Positions 1 through 8,082 of a stretch of 62,555 nt of DNA are shown one piece after another. Within the stretch, counting starts at the first letter, position 1. Each line of letters opens with the position of its first letter. A model generated the notes under the pieces. It saw nothing but the letters and a program-made list of their open reading frames with translations, made no database searches and was not told the origin of the DNA. The DNA is from Bacteroidales bacterium (GTDB lineage Bacteria > Bacteroidota > Bacteroidia > Bacteroidales > UBA932), in NCBI GenBank assembly GCA_017615615.1, contig JAFZZW010000053.1, positions 1-62,555 of the forward strand, in the 5' to 3' direction. A program made the position numbers and the translations under genes.

Positions 1-701
1 CAGGCGGCGCCGCAGACGCCCCGGCTGCGGGCTATCCGCAGACAGGCGGCAGGTCCCTGGAAGGGCCCCAGGACCAGCTCGTCGCCGTCGACGCGGTAGA
101 ATCCCACCCAGAAGAATCGCATGCGCTCGAAGATGAGCGCGGCGGCCTCGGCCATGCGGGCGACGGGGTCGGGCTCTCCGGCGAGCATCAGGCGGATATC
201 CTGATACAGGCGGAGGTAGCGGAATACCTTGAGCGGCAGATGGCAGTAGCCGCCGGCGTTCTTGTCCAGATAGTCGCGGTGGCGCTCCTCGGCGCCATAG
301 AAGCAGCGCAGGGGCTGCAGTTCCACCACGGGACCGGCTCCGAGGCGCTCCCGCAGGGCGGAGAATTCGGCCTCGATGACCGGAAGGTCCTCCGGCGAAT
401 CGTAATAGACTCCGGTACGGTAGCGGGTGCCCTCGTCGTGCCCCTGCCTGTTGAGGGACATGGGGTCGATTATCGTAAAGAACAGCCTCACCAGCAGGCT
501 CAGGCCCACGCGGGACGGGTCATAAAGCACCCGCACCGTCTCGGCAAAGCCGGTGGTGTCGGTATATACCTGCTCGTAGGTTGGGTTGGCGATGTTGCCG
601 TTGGCGTAGCCGGGCTCGGTGCCGAGTACGCCGTCAACACCTTTGAAGAAATGCTCGACGCCCCAGAAGCAGCCGCCGGCGAAATAAACGGTACGGCTCA
701 T
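1..701 (-). CDS. msrA: MsrA fused to a free-methionine-(R)-sulfoxide reductase (GAF) domain, 3' partial
   Basis: The ATG at 701 opens an uninterrupted frame that runs off the window edge (233 codons visible). Residues 1-165 are peptide methionine-(S)-sulfoxide reductase: GCFWG with catalytic Cys11, then the family blocks EPGYANG and NRQGHDEGTRYR, and a late GGYCHLP. From about residue 180 the frame continues into a GAF domain of the fRMsr type, recognisable from FFWVGFYRVDGDEL, LGPFQG and RGVCG. MsrA reduces the S epimer of free or protein-bound Met sulfoxide; fRMsr reduces free Met-R-sulfoxide, so one chain would cover both epimers of the free amino acid. No signal peptide, so cytoplasmic. 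It starts 3 bp after the DUF6935 gene and is probably co-transcribed with it. The GAF C-terminus with the remaining cysteines lies outside the window. Confidence 0.88.
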   Translation of the reverse strand, partial: MSRTVYFAGGCFWGVEHFFKGVDGVLGTEPGYANGNIANPTYEQVYTDTTGFAETVRVLYDPSRVGLSLLVRLFFTIIDPMSLNRQGHDEGTRYRTGVYYDSPEDLPVIEAEFSALRERLGAGPVVELQPLRCFYGAEERHRDYLDKNAGGYCHLPLKVFRYLRLYQDIRLMLAGEPDPVARMAEAAALIFERMRFFWVGFYRVDGDELVLGPFQGPAACLRIARSRGVCGAA

Positions 702-704
702 CCG

Positions 705-1298
705 TCAGGCCCATTTGTCCTGGGCGACGGGAACGCGGATATCGCCGAGGAACTGGATCTCCACCAGGAACCACTGGCCGGTACTCGGCTTCTTGCGGAG
801 ACGCACCGGGCGGGGATTGTCCGCTCCGCCGCTGTGCAGGTAGAGCGTAGCCCAGCCTTCGTTGTCGAAGGAATACGGGTTGGACGACACCTGGATGCGC
901 AGGGGGCTGGACGGGGTGTAATTGTTGGCGGGGGTGGCGCCGTCGAAGAACGAACGGACCTTGTAGTTCTTTCCGTCCATGAAGCGGTCGGCGATGTACT
1001 GGCGCTCGGCGTTGGAAAGGTTGTCGGGGCCCTTGAGCCAGTCGAGCATGGCCAGGGAGGCGTCGCGGTCCTGCTCGTAGCGCGCGAGGGCCAGGACGGT
1101 GAGGGCCGCGGTGGCGTAAACGTCGGTAAGGGAGGCCTCCGGCAGGGCCTGGAGATCAGGCAGGGCGGAAGGCACAGCCTGGAAGGTAAACGACTTGGTT
1201 TTGTTGCCCGCTCCGGGGATGACGGTTTTGACTTTGCCCAGGTTGATGCCCAAGGAAGAGGCAATCCCGGAAAGTTTATTCAGAAAGTTCTTGTCCAT
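705..1298 (-). CDS. DUF6935 family protein
   Basis: A 197-residue cytoplasmic protein with no signal peptide or membrane segment. The order IPGAGNKTKSF, LPEASLTDVYATAALTVLAL, LDWLKGP, RFMDGKNY, FDGATPANNYTPS, NPYSF...GWATLYL and SGGADNPRPV matches a Bacteroidetes/Firmicutes family I recognise as DUF6935. Its function is unknown. I chose the ATG at 1298 over an in-frame one at 1334 because the longer form would start upstream of the candidate promoter box at 1302-1309. It is the first gene of a two-gene unit with msrA. Confidence 0.75.
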   Translation of the reverse strand: MDKNFLNKLSGIASSLGINLGKVKTVIPGAGNKTKSFTFQAVPSALPDLQALPEASLTDVYATAALTVLALARYEQDRDASLAMLDWLKGPDNLSNAERQYIADRFMDGKNYKVRSFFDGATPANNYTPSSPLRIQVSSNPYSFDNEGWATLYLHSGGADNPRPVRLRKKPSTGQWFLVEIQFLGDIRVPVAQDKWA

Positions 1299-1301
1299 AC
1301 G

Positions 1302-1309
1302 CAAAAGTA
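1302..1309 (-). promoter_or_regulatory. Candidate -7 box TACTTTTG for the DUF6935 gene
   Basis: Exact match to the Bacteroidetes -7 consensus TAnnTTTG. It ends 3 nt before the ATG at 1298, so the transcript would be leaderless or nearly so. No clear -33 TTG at the usual spacing. Confidence 0.4.
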
Positions 1310-1323
1310 AGATAAAAATTGGA

Positions 1324-1331
1324 TATATTTG
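1324..1331 (+). promoter_or_regulatory. Candidate -7 box TATATTTG for the RNase H operon
   Basis: Exact TAnnTTTG match 15 nt upstream of the ATG at 1347. It lies back to back with the box at 1302-1309, so the two make a compact divergent promoter region. Confidence 0.5.
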
Positions 1332-1346
1332 CATCTGACAGCAGAT

Positions 1347-1775
1347 ATGTTCGACTACATAATTTACACGGACGGAGGTTATTCAGCCAGCGACAACGTA
1401 GGGGCGGCGGCATATATCATTTTGTCCGCAAGCGGAGGGAACCTGGTGAAGAAAGACACCTTCGTCCTGCGCAACGAAACCAGCCAGCGGGCGGAGATAA
1501 AGGCCATCCTGGCGGCGATGGACGCCCTCCCGGACGGCAGCAAAGCACAGGTCATTACGGATTACCTGTACGCCGCCATAGGGCTCGGCAGGCTTCCCAG
1601 GCGCAAGAACCAGCCGGACAGCGACCTGCTTGTCCTGTACCGCCAGCTGCGCAAGCAGAAACACCTGAGGATAGAATTCAAGTGGGTGCGCAGCCATTTC
1701 GGCGACTGTTGGAACGAACTCTGCGACAGCCTCTGTACCGAGGCCCTGACGCAAATTGAAGACCAAATCATATGA
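1347..1775 (+). CDS. Ribonuclease HI family protein
   Basis: A 142-residue single-domain RNase H. The acidic catalytic set is visible: Asp9 in YTDGG, Glu50 in SQRAEIKAI, Asp72 in VITDYLY, and the C-terminal H117-x-x-D120-x-x-N123-x-x-x-D127 pattern. The family cleaves the RNA strand of RNA-DNA hybrids using two metal ions. A TTG at 1329 in the same frame would overlap the -7 box, so the ATG at 1347 is preferred. The stop overlaps the start of the next gene by 4 bp (ATGA), implying coupled translation with a secreted phosphatase, an unexpected partner. Confidence 0.85.
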   Translation: MFDYIIYTDGGYSASDNVGAAAYIILSASGGNLVKKDTFVLRNETSQRAEIKAILAAMDALPDGSKAQVITDYLYAAIGLGRLPRRKNQPDSDLLVLYRQLRKQKHLRIEFKWVRSHFGDCWNELCDSLCTEALTQIEDQII

Positions 1776-3913
1776 AGAGATTATTGCTCATCTGCCTGGC
1801 CCTGTGGAGCGTGACGGCGCTGGCCCAGCGTACCGGCGTACGCGAGGAGGTCCTGGCCGACTGGAACAAATGTTCCGGGCTCGACTGCCTGTACGACTTT
1901 TCACCCAAGGCTTCCACGCCCGTTCCCAAGGGGTACGAGGCCGTCTATATCAGCCATTACGGACGCCACGGGTCGAGGTACGCATATACGGAAAAGGCCT
2001 ACACCATCTTCCTCAACCTTCTTTCCGAGGGCCGCAGGCAGGACAACCTCACCCCCTACGGCGAGGCCCTTCTGAACAAGCTCGAGCCTTTCTGGGACAA
2101 CGTAAAATACCGTGTCGGCGACCTTACTCCGCTGGGCTGGGAGCAGCATCAGTACATAGGCAGGACCATGGTGAAGAGCTTCCCTACCGCCTTCGGGAAG
2201 GGCAGCGTGGTGGATGCCTGTTCGTCCGGCTCCACCCGCTCAATCGTAAGCATGGGCTCCTGCTGCGCCGCCATCAGCAGGGAGGCTCCCCTGGCGTCGG
2301 TATATGGGCACCAGAGCAAGCTGGACATACAGGCCACCCGCCCCAACGAAGGCCCCAACCCCTTCAAATACACCGGTCCGGCCAACGTCTTCCCGTATCC
2401 GGAAAGCTCCGAGGACTTCTTCCTCCGCCGTTTCCCGGGGTACAGGGACGTCCTCGCCCGCGTGTTCAAGGACCCGGACTCCTGCCTCGGCAGGTATAAT
2501 CCGTACAGGGTATTCTTCCACCTATACATGCTCATCGCCGGCATGAACAGCCTGCCGGAGGACATCCGGGTCGATATCAGCGACCTCGTCACGCCGCAGG
2601 AGTACGCCACCCTGTGGGAATGCGACAATTACGAACGCCTGCGGGAGTATATCGCCTACCGCACCCCCTGCAGCTCCATAGTTGACGACATCATCGCCAA
2701 GGCCGACGAAGCCCTTGCCTCCGGCACCCGCGGCGCGCACCTGCGCTTCGGGCACGACCACGTCGCCATGGCGCTCTTCATGATAATGGACATCGACGGC
2801 TTCGACCATTTCCCCTCCGACCCCGACGACCTCGTCTATTGGTTCCAGACCTTCCGCGCCCGGATGGCCACCAACATCCAGCTGGTGTTCTTCGCCCCCA
2901 AGAAGAACAGGAAGGGCGACGTCCTCGTCAAGCTGCTGCTCAACGGCGAGGAAGCGAGGCTGGGCGACCTCGAGCCATACAGCGGGCCTTACTACAGGTG
3001 GAGCGACGCCCGGTCGTACCTGGCGCAGAGGGCCAACCGTTTCGTCACCCGTCCGCCGGAGAACGAATGGACGGCGACGGATGTGGCTCCCGGCATTGTC
3101 TATCGCAGCTACGTCGGCGTAGATCCGGTATCGGGCAGGGCACAGAAGGTGTTCGTGGCCGACTGGGACATGTCTTCGCCGGGGTACGCCCTCAAGTTCA
3201 ACACCACCGCGGATGCGGTCGTAACCTCCCGGGCGATGGAATCCTCCGGCGCCGTGGTCGCCATGAACGCCTGCTACGAGCCCGCCTCGGTGGTAATCAA
3301 GGCCGACGGGAAATACATATCGGACATCCCCAACAACACCATCATGGACAGCGGCGTCCCCAACTGGAAGAACGAGGGCGCCATCTACACCGACGGCGGC
3401 CGCAACGTCTCCATCTCCTATGACTCCAGGGGCAGGGACCTCGCTCAGTTGCGCAAGTTCTACAAGAGCAGCACCGCTCCCAACATCTTCTCCAGCGCCC
3501 CCATGCTGATCGACGACTACGTCCCCGTAGGCAAGAGCTTCGCCGGCTACTACAACGGAGACGCCCTCAAGGAATTCAACTACGAAGACTCCCGCCGCCA
3601 CCAGGGGGTACGCCACCCGCGTACGGCGGTGGCCATAACCGCCGACAACCACCTTCTGATGGTGGTCGTTGACGGACGCCGGCCCGGCGTAAGCGAGGGC
3701 ATGACCTGCCGCGAGCTAACGGAGTTCCTGCGGCAGAACTTCAACCCCCGCTACGCCCTCAACATGGACGGCGGCGGTTCGTCAACCCTCTGCATCTCCG
3801 GCCAGGGCGATCCTGCGACCCACGTCGTCAACTACCCTTCCGGCTCCAGGCGCTACGACCACTCCGGCGAGCGCAGGCTGTTTACCCACTTCGTACTTGT
3901 GAAAGAACAATGA
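1772..3913 (+). CDS. Secreted histidine acid phosphatase fused to a phosphodiester glycosidase (NAGPA) domain
   Basis: A 713-residue exported protein (signal peptide 1-19, ending ALAQ). The N-terminal half is a histidine acid phosphatase: ISHYGRHGSRY places the nucleophile in RHG at 65-67, and a later RFGHDH supplies the proton-donor HD-type motif near residue 328. From about 430 to the end is a DUF2233/NAGPA-like domain, marked by VVAMNACYE and a terminal NMDGGGSSTL. NAGPA removes a sugar from a sugar-1-phosphodiester, leaving a phosphomonoester, which is what a histidine phosphatase would hydrolyse. The combined activity on phosphodiester-decorated glycans is my inference. It overlaps the GDPD gene downstream by 4 bp. 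Confidence 0.85.
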   Translation: MKRLLLICLALWSVTALAQRTGVREEVLADWNKCSGLDCLYDFSPKASTPVPKGYEAVYISHYGRHGSRYAYTEKAYTIFLNLLSEGRRQDNLTPYGEALLNKLEPFWDNVKYRVGDLTPLGWEQHQYIGRTMVKSFPTAFGKGSVVDACSSGSTRSIVSMGSCCAAISREAPLASVYGHQSKLDIQATRPNEGPNPFKYTGPANVFPYPESSEDFFLRRFPGYRDVLARVFKDPDSCLGRYNPYRVFFHLYMLIAGMNSLPEDIRVDISDLVTPQEYATLWECDNYERLREYIAYRTPCSSIVDDIIAKADEALASGTRGAHLRFGHDHVAMALFMIMDIDGFDHFPSDPDDLVYWFQTFRARMATNIQLVFFAPKKNRKGDVLVKLLLNGEEARLGDLEPYSGPYYRWSDARSYLAQRANRFVTRPPENEWTATDVAPGIVYRSYVGVDPVSGRAQKVFVADWDMSSPGYALKFNTTADAVVTSRAMESSGAVVAMNACYEPASVVIKADGKYISDIPNNTIMDSGVPNWKNEGAIYTDGGRNVSISYDSRGRDLAQLRKFYKSSTAPNIFSSAPMLIDDYVPVGKSFAGYYNGDALKEFNYEDSRRHQGVRHPRTAVAITADNHLLMVVVDGRRPGVSEGMTCRELTEFLRQNFNPRYALNMDGGGSSTLCISGQGDPATHVVNYPSGSRRYDHSGERRLFTHFVLVKEQ

Positions 3914-4878
3914 AAGCATCCCGTTTGTCTATTTCAGGCATCCTGATCCTGCTTGTCCTCTGCTCCTGCGGACCGCAGAAGCAGCAGTATGCCAACAGGG
4001 CCGAGGCCATTGCGGCGCAGATACATGACCCGGCGTCCAAATACGTAATCGTGGCGTGCCACAGGGGCGACTGGCGCAATTTCCCGGAGAATTCCATCCC
4101 CGCCATCGAGAGCGTCATCCGCATGGGGGCCGACATTGTGGAAATCGACATCCGCCGTACGGCCGATTCCGTCCTGGTGCTGTGCCACGACCGGGATGTG
4201 CTGCGGATGAGCAACTTCAGCCTGATTTACCGCTCCAATCCCGACAAGAGCGCCCGCATCGAGGACCTCACGCTGGCGGAGATAAAGTCCCTGAGCCTCA
4301 ACCGCGCCCACGGCATAGCCATCGACACCCTGCGCTTCCCCACCCTGAGGGAGGCTCTGATGTGCACCAAGGACCGCATCTGCGTCAACATAGACAAGGG
4401 ATATGACTACTACGACGAGGTTCTCGCCATCACCGAAGAACTCGGCGTGACGGACCAGGTGCTCATAAAAGGAAAGAAGCCTATCGAAGTAGTCGCCGAA
4501 CACGAGGCCGCATACCCCCGCAACATGATGTACATGCCTATCGTGGATATCCAGAGGCCCGCCGGGCAGGCGCTGTTCAACTCATACCTCGAGCAGGGAG
4601 TCGTTCCGCTCGCCTACGAAGTATGCTGGAATGTAAATGACGGGGCCTTCGAGGACGCATGCCGCAAAATACTTGACCAGGGGTCCAAAATCTGGGTCAA
4701 CACCATCTGGGCAAGCCTCTGCGGCGGCGACGGAAATGATGACGACGCCGCTTTCCAGGCCGCCGACCCGGGCTCAGTGTACCAGCAGTACATAGACGCC
4801 GGCGTCACCATGATCCAGACCGACCGCCCCGAGATGCTTATCGGCTGGCTCAGCCGGAACGGACATCATACGCTTTAG
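3910..4878 (+). CDS. Glycerophosphodiester phosphodiesterase lipoprotein
   Basis: A 322-residue protein with a lipoprotein signal (Cys18/Cys20 in LVLCSCG). The GDPD catalytic set is present: CHRG with His51-Arg52, Glu60-Asn61, Glu78-x-Asp80 and His93. The family hydrolyses glycerophosphodiesters to glycerol-3-phosphate and an alcohol with a divalent metal. The start overlaps the stop of the phosphatase/NAGPA fusion (ATGA), so two different phosphodiester-cleaving enzymes and a phosphatase are made together outside the inner membrane. Substrates could be phospholipid head groups, teichoic acids or phosphoglycans; the sequence does not decide. Confidence 0.9.
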   Translation: MKASRLSISGILILLVLCSCGPQKQQYANRAEAIAAQIHDPASKYVIVACHRGDWRNFPENSIPAIESVIRMGADIVEIDIRRTADSVLVLCHDRDVLRMSNFSLIYRSNPDKSARIEDLTLAEIKSLSLNRAHGIAIDTLRFPTLREALMCTKDRICVNIDKGYDYYDEVLAITEELGVTDQVLIKGKKPIEVVAEHEAAYPRNMMYMPIVDIQRPAGQALFNSYLEQGVVPLAYEVCWNVNDGAFEDACRKILDQGSKIWVNTIWASLCGGDGNDDDAAFQAADPGSVYQQYIDAGVTMIQTDRPEMLIGWLSRNGHHTL

Positions 4879-4886
4879 GGCGCGGG

Positions 4887-6557
4887 TTAATCCATCAACT
4901 CGAAATACGGAAGACGGTCGACGGGAACGTCGGAGAGAGAGAGCACCTGAGGGCCTTCGAAAGTGGCTCCGAGGTCGTCGCGCCATGTGCCGGCTGGGAG
5001 ATATACGGTCTTGGAATCGTCTTCCTGCGTGACGGGCGCAACCAGGTACCGCGGGCCGAGCATGAACTGCTGGTTGACCCTTTCGTACCCGCAACCCGGG
5101 AATTCATACTCCATGCTGCGCATGATGGGCTCGCCGGTCGCCGATGCTTGGTGCACCTGTTCCATGATATATGGACCGAAATCCACATGCAGCCGGGCAT
5201 AATTCCGGCACACCTCACATTCTTCCGGAGTGAGGACGCGCCAGGGAGCGGCGCTGAACTGCATCATCGGCATGAGCGCCTGCAGTTCGCATGAACGCAG
5301 AAACAGCTTATGCGAGAAACTCTTCCCCGGCATGTAGCTGCCGGACAGTCCGCCGCCTATCATGTCGGCAAAGACGTATGGATTGCCCATAAGGCCGGCG
5401 GCGAGCAGGTCGGGGATGACGGAGCGGAACTCTTCCCATGAATGGCCCACGTCATAGTGGCGTATCACGATGGGCATACCGCCGGTTTTGAAGGCGGACC
5501 GGTACTCGTTGTATGGAAAGGATTCGCCCACACGGGCGTAAGCATGACCGAAGTCGGCAGGTTCCATCCAGGGTTCGCTGAAAACGGCGTCCGACCGGAA
5601 ATACTCCGGGTCGCCTCCGTCGAATTTGAAGCCTTCGAAGTGGAAGCGGTCGGCCATATCCTTGAGCTCACGGGTGAATTTGTCGCGAATGTCATCCCGA
5701 GTGAGGTCCATGGTGACGCTGATGCCGTTCCACCACCAGACCAGCGCGGGGTCGGCGGAATCGTGTCTGCTGTGAACCAGGATGTCCTGCATCCCCGGCT
5801 TGTAGCTGGTAAACTCCGGACGGCTGTCGGCAGAGAGGAAGTAGGAGCACCAGAGCACCCCTTTGTAGCCGTAATCGCGAATCTTGTCGAAGAGACGGGC
5901 CGCGTCGGGGAAGGTGTCGGGGTTGAAATCGCGGCAGCCGTGGTAGCGCTGCCACCCGCCGTCTATCATAACCACTCCGCAGGGGAATCCGCTGTCGTGG
6001 AGGGCGTCGACGAACTTCTCGGCATTCTCCTGGTTGATGCCCAGCACCACCGTTTCTATCCAGTTGTTGAACTGCGGCATGGTAAACATCAGCTCGGCCG
6101 GTTCCCTTCCGTCGAAGGGAAAATGCGCGGCGCAGGCTGCCTGATACGCATCCCTGAGCGTCTCCCCTGCAACTACGGGCTCGAGCTTCTCATACTTCGA
6201 GCTCAGATGCAGGACGCCGCCGGCGAACTTGAAGCCGAAGGGGCGGTCGCTCCACACATATCGTCCCTTGCTGGAAACAAGCAGAGGGGCGGTCACGCCC
6301 TTCACGCTCATCGTGCCGAGGTCGAAAGGCTTTTCGTCGCCGGGCTTGGGCTCCGGAACCGGGTCGTCCAGAAAGTAATTGTCCCCGGCGCTGAAATCCA
6401 CATAGGGCTGGATGTAGCCCTTGTTTACGACGGCGCCCCACCAGAATTCGCCGTCAAGGGGTCGGACCGTGGTAGTCCACTCCCGGGAACCGGTTCCGCA
6501 GGATAACAGAACCAGTGACGGAATCAGCAAAAAGATAAATCGTCTCATAACTGTCAT
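4887..6557 (-). CDS. GH31 glycoside hydrolase lipoprotein, MYORG-like
   Basis: A 556-residue lipoprotein (lipobox ending LVLLSC). The (beta/alpha)8 barrel is clear from PCGVVMIDGGWQ, GYKGVLWCSYF and FEGFKFDGGDPEYF; Asp313 in KFDGG is the likely nucleophile. The KFD-G-(E/D) arrangement resembles the myogenesis-regulating glycosidase branch of GH31, one member of which is an alpha-galactosidase, but the specificity here is not proven. The ATG at 6557 overlaps the upstream amidohydrolase stop by 4 bp; an ATG at 6548 would give a more ordinary signal peptide (MRRFIFLL). Convergent with the GDPD gene, 8 bp away. Confidence 0.87.
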   Translation of the reverse strand: MTVMRRFIFLLIPSLVLLSCGTGSREWTTTVRPLDGEFWWGAVVNKGYIQPYVDFSAGDNYFLDDPVPEPKPGDEKPFDLGTMSVKGVTAPLLVSSKGRYVWSDRPFGFKFAGGVLHLSSKYEKLEPVVAGETLRDAYQAACAAHFPFDGREPAELMFTMPQFNNWIETVVLGINQENAEKFVDALHDSGFPCGVVMIDGGWQRYHGCRDFNPDTFPDAARLFDKIRDYGYKGVLWCSYFLSADSRPEFTSYKPGMQDILVHSRHDSADPALVWWWNGISVTMDLTRDDIRDKFTRELKDMADRFHFEGFKFDGGDPEYFRSDAVFSEPWMEPADFGHAYARVGESFPYNEYRSAFKTGGMPIVIRHYDVGHSWEEFRSVIPDLLAAGLMGNPYVFADMIGGGLSGSYMPGKSFSHKLFLRSCELQALMPMMQFSAAPWRVLTPEECEVCRNYARLHVDFGPYIMEQVHQASATGEPIMRSMEYEFPGCGYERVNQQFMLGPRYLVAPVTQEDDSKTVYLPAGTWRDDLGATFEGPQVLSLSDVPVDRLPYFELMD

Positions 6558-8008
6558 ATGGCGTAGTCCAGCGGCGGCTTCCTGTCGCCCATCAGGGGGA
6601 CAAATACGGGGTCGGGGCCCTGCACCGCTTCGAATTCATCCCGTATGGCCTTGAGCTTTGCGGGATCCGTGTACAATCCGACGGCTGTAAGATAGAAAAT
6701 TTTCGCGACATTCAGCAGCGCCTTGGTGCCTATGGTAGTGCCTCCGATGGCTGTCTGCTGCCAGGTATGGATGCCGCCGGTGGTGGTGGACACCCTCAGC
6801 CTTGCCACCGGAACGACTTGCGACACGTTCCCCACGTCGCTCGAGCCGCCGCTGGACCCGGCGGGCCCGAATTCCTGCCTGACGGTCAGCAGGTCGCCGA
6901 GTTCCTTCTCGATATCCTTGGATCCGGAATTGGACAGTACATCCCTTACGAATGCCTTCTCCCTGTCGTCCAGATCCAGTCCGCCGACCTTTTTGAGGTT
7001 GTCCAGCATCAGGGATGCAAGGCTCCTGTTGATCAGGCGCTCGTAGTTGCCGTTGACTATTTCGTACTCCATGGTGGTCCCGGTCCCGAGCGCGGCGCCT
7101 TCCGCAGCCTTTATCGCCCTGGGCAGTATTTCACGCAGCTCGGTGCCTTTGGGGTGCCGGAAATAATAGTACACCTGTGCATATTCCGGCACCACGTTGG
7201 GCGCCTCTCCGCCGTGGGTTATCACATAGTGGAACAGTGTCCCGGCGGGCAGGTGCTCGCGCATCATGTTCATCATATAGTCGAACGCTTCGACGGCATC
7301 CAGGGCGGAACGGCCGTTCCAAGGAGCCGAGGAAGCATGGGCGGACGTCCCGTGGAACGAGAACTTTACGCCGATGTTGGCCTTCCCGGAGGTGAGCGGA
7401 ACTTCGTTGAGCGCGGCGGGGTGCCAGTCGAAAACGGCATCGCATCCGTCGAAACATCCGGCCTGGGTCATATAGGCCTTGCCGCCGCCCCCTTCTTCCG
7501 CCGGGCATCCGAACACCTTGACGGTGCCGCTAATGCCGCTCCCGGCAAGGAATCGCGATATCGAGACGCCGGAGGCTGCCGCGGCGGTACCGATGAGGTT
7601 GTGTCCGCACCCGTGGCCGAAGGCTTTGCCCTCCAGCGGCTTGCGATACGCCACCGTATCCTGCGAGAGGCCGGGCAGGGCGTCATACTCCGCCATGACA
7701 CCGATTACCGGATGGCCGCTTCCGTAAGTGGCGACGAATGCCGTGGGTATGCCGGCAACGCCCCTTTCCACCGCGAATCCGTTTTCTTCCAGGAAGGACG
7801 CCAGCAGGGCCGAACTCTTGTACTCATGATATCCGGGTTCCGCATAATCGTGAAGCTGTTTCTGGATCTTGTCGTAAACGGCAAAACTCCGGTCGAGGTA
7901 ATCCATGCCGCAACGCTGTACGGACTTCTTGACGCTCCTGGCAGGCACTGCGGTGCAGAGCAGGAGCAGCGCGGCCGCCAGAAGGATGGTTTTAACAGAT
8001 GAACTCAT
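6554..8008 (-). CDS. Exported M20-family amidohydrolase, AbgB-like
   Basis: A 484-residue protein with a cleavable signal peptide (about 1-24). It carries the M20D/AbgB zinc-site blocks GVMAEYDALPGL, GHGCGHNLIG, AEEGGGGKAYM and DWHPA, plus GTSAHASSAPWNGRSALDAV of the lid domain. Characterised AbgB is a subunit of p-aminobenzoyl-glutamate hydrolase, and the wider family cleaves N-acyl amino acids and dipeptides. Export is notable because E. coli AbgB is cytoplasmic. It is the first gene of a coupled pair with the GH31 lipoprotein and is divergent from the symporter gene. Confidence 0.85.
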   Translation of the reverse strand: MSSSVKTILLAAALLLLCTAVPARSVKKSVQRCGMDYLDRSFAVYDKIQKQLHDYAEPGYHEYKSSALLASFLEENGFAVERGVAGIPTAFVATYGSGHPVIGVMAEYDALPGLSQDTVAYRKPLEGKAFGHGCGHNLIGTAAAASGVSISRFLAGSGISGTVKVFGCPAEEGGGGKAYMTQAGCFDGCDAVFDWHPAALNEVPLTSGKANIGVKFSFHGTSAHASSAPWNGRSALDAVEAFDYMMNMMREHLPAGTLFHYVITHGGEAPNVVPEYAQVYYYFRHPKGTELREILPRAIKAAEGAALGTGTTMEYEIVNGNYERLINRSLASLMLDNLKKVGGLDLDDREKAFVRDVLSNSGSKDIEKELGDLLTVRQEFGPAGSSGGSSDVGNVSQVVPVARLRVSTTTGGIHTWQQTAIGGTTIGTKALLNVAKIFYLTAVGLYTDPAKLKAIRDEFEAVQGPDPVFVPLMGDRKPPLDYAI

Positions 8009-8082
8009 ATACGTGGTATGACAATTATCATTAAATTCAGAACGGTCGGCAATAGTCCGGCGACGAGCAGTATATTGGTGTC

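Noticed and set aside
2522-3652. Long antisense open frames such as 2522-3652 (-), 8005-9252 (-), 16048-18279 (+), 32735-34291 (-), 47630-49228 (-), 53149-54666 (-)
   Set aside because: They lie wholly opposite clear genes, have repetitive composition (runs of V/G/A or R/H/P) and no recognisable domain; they are products of high GC content.
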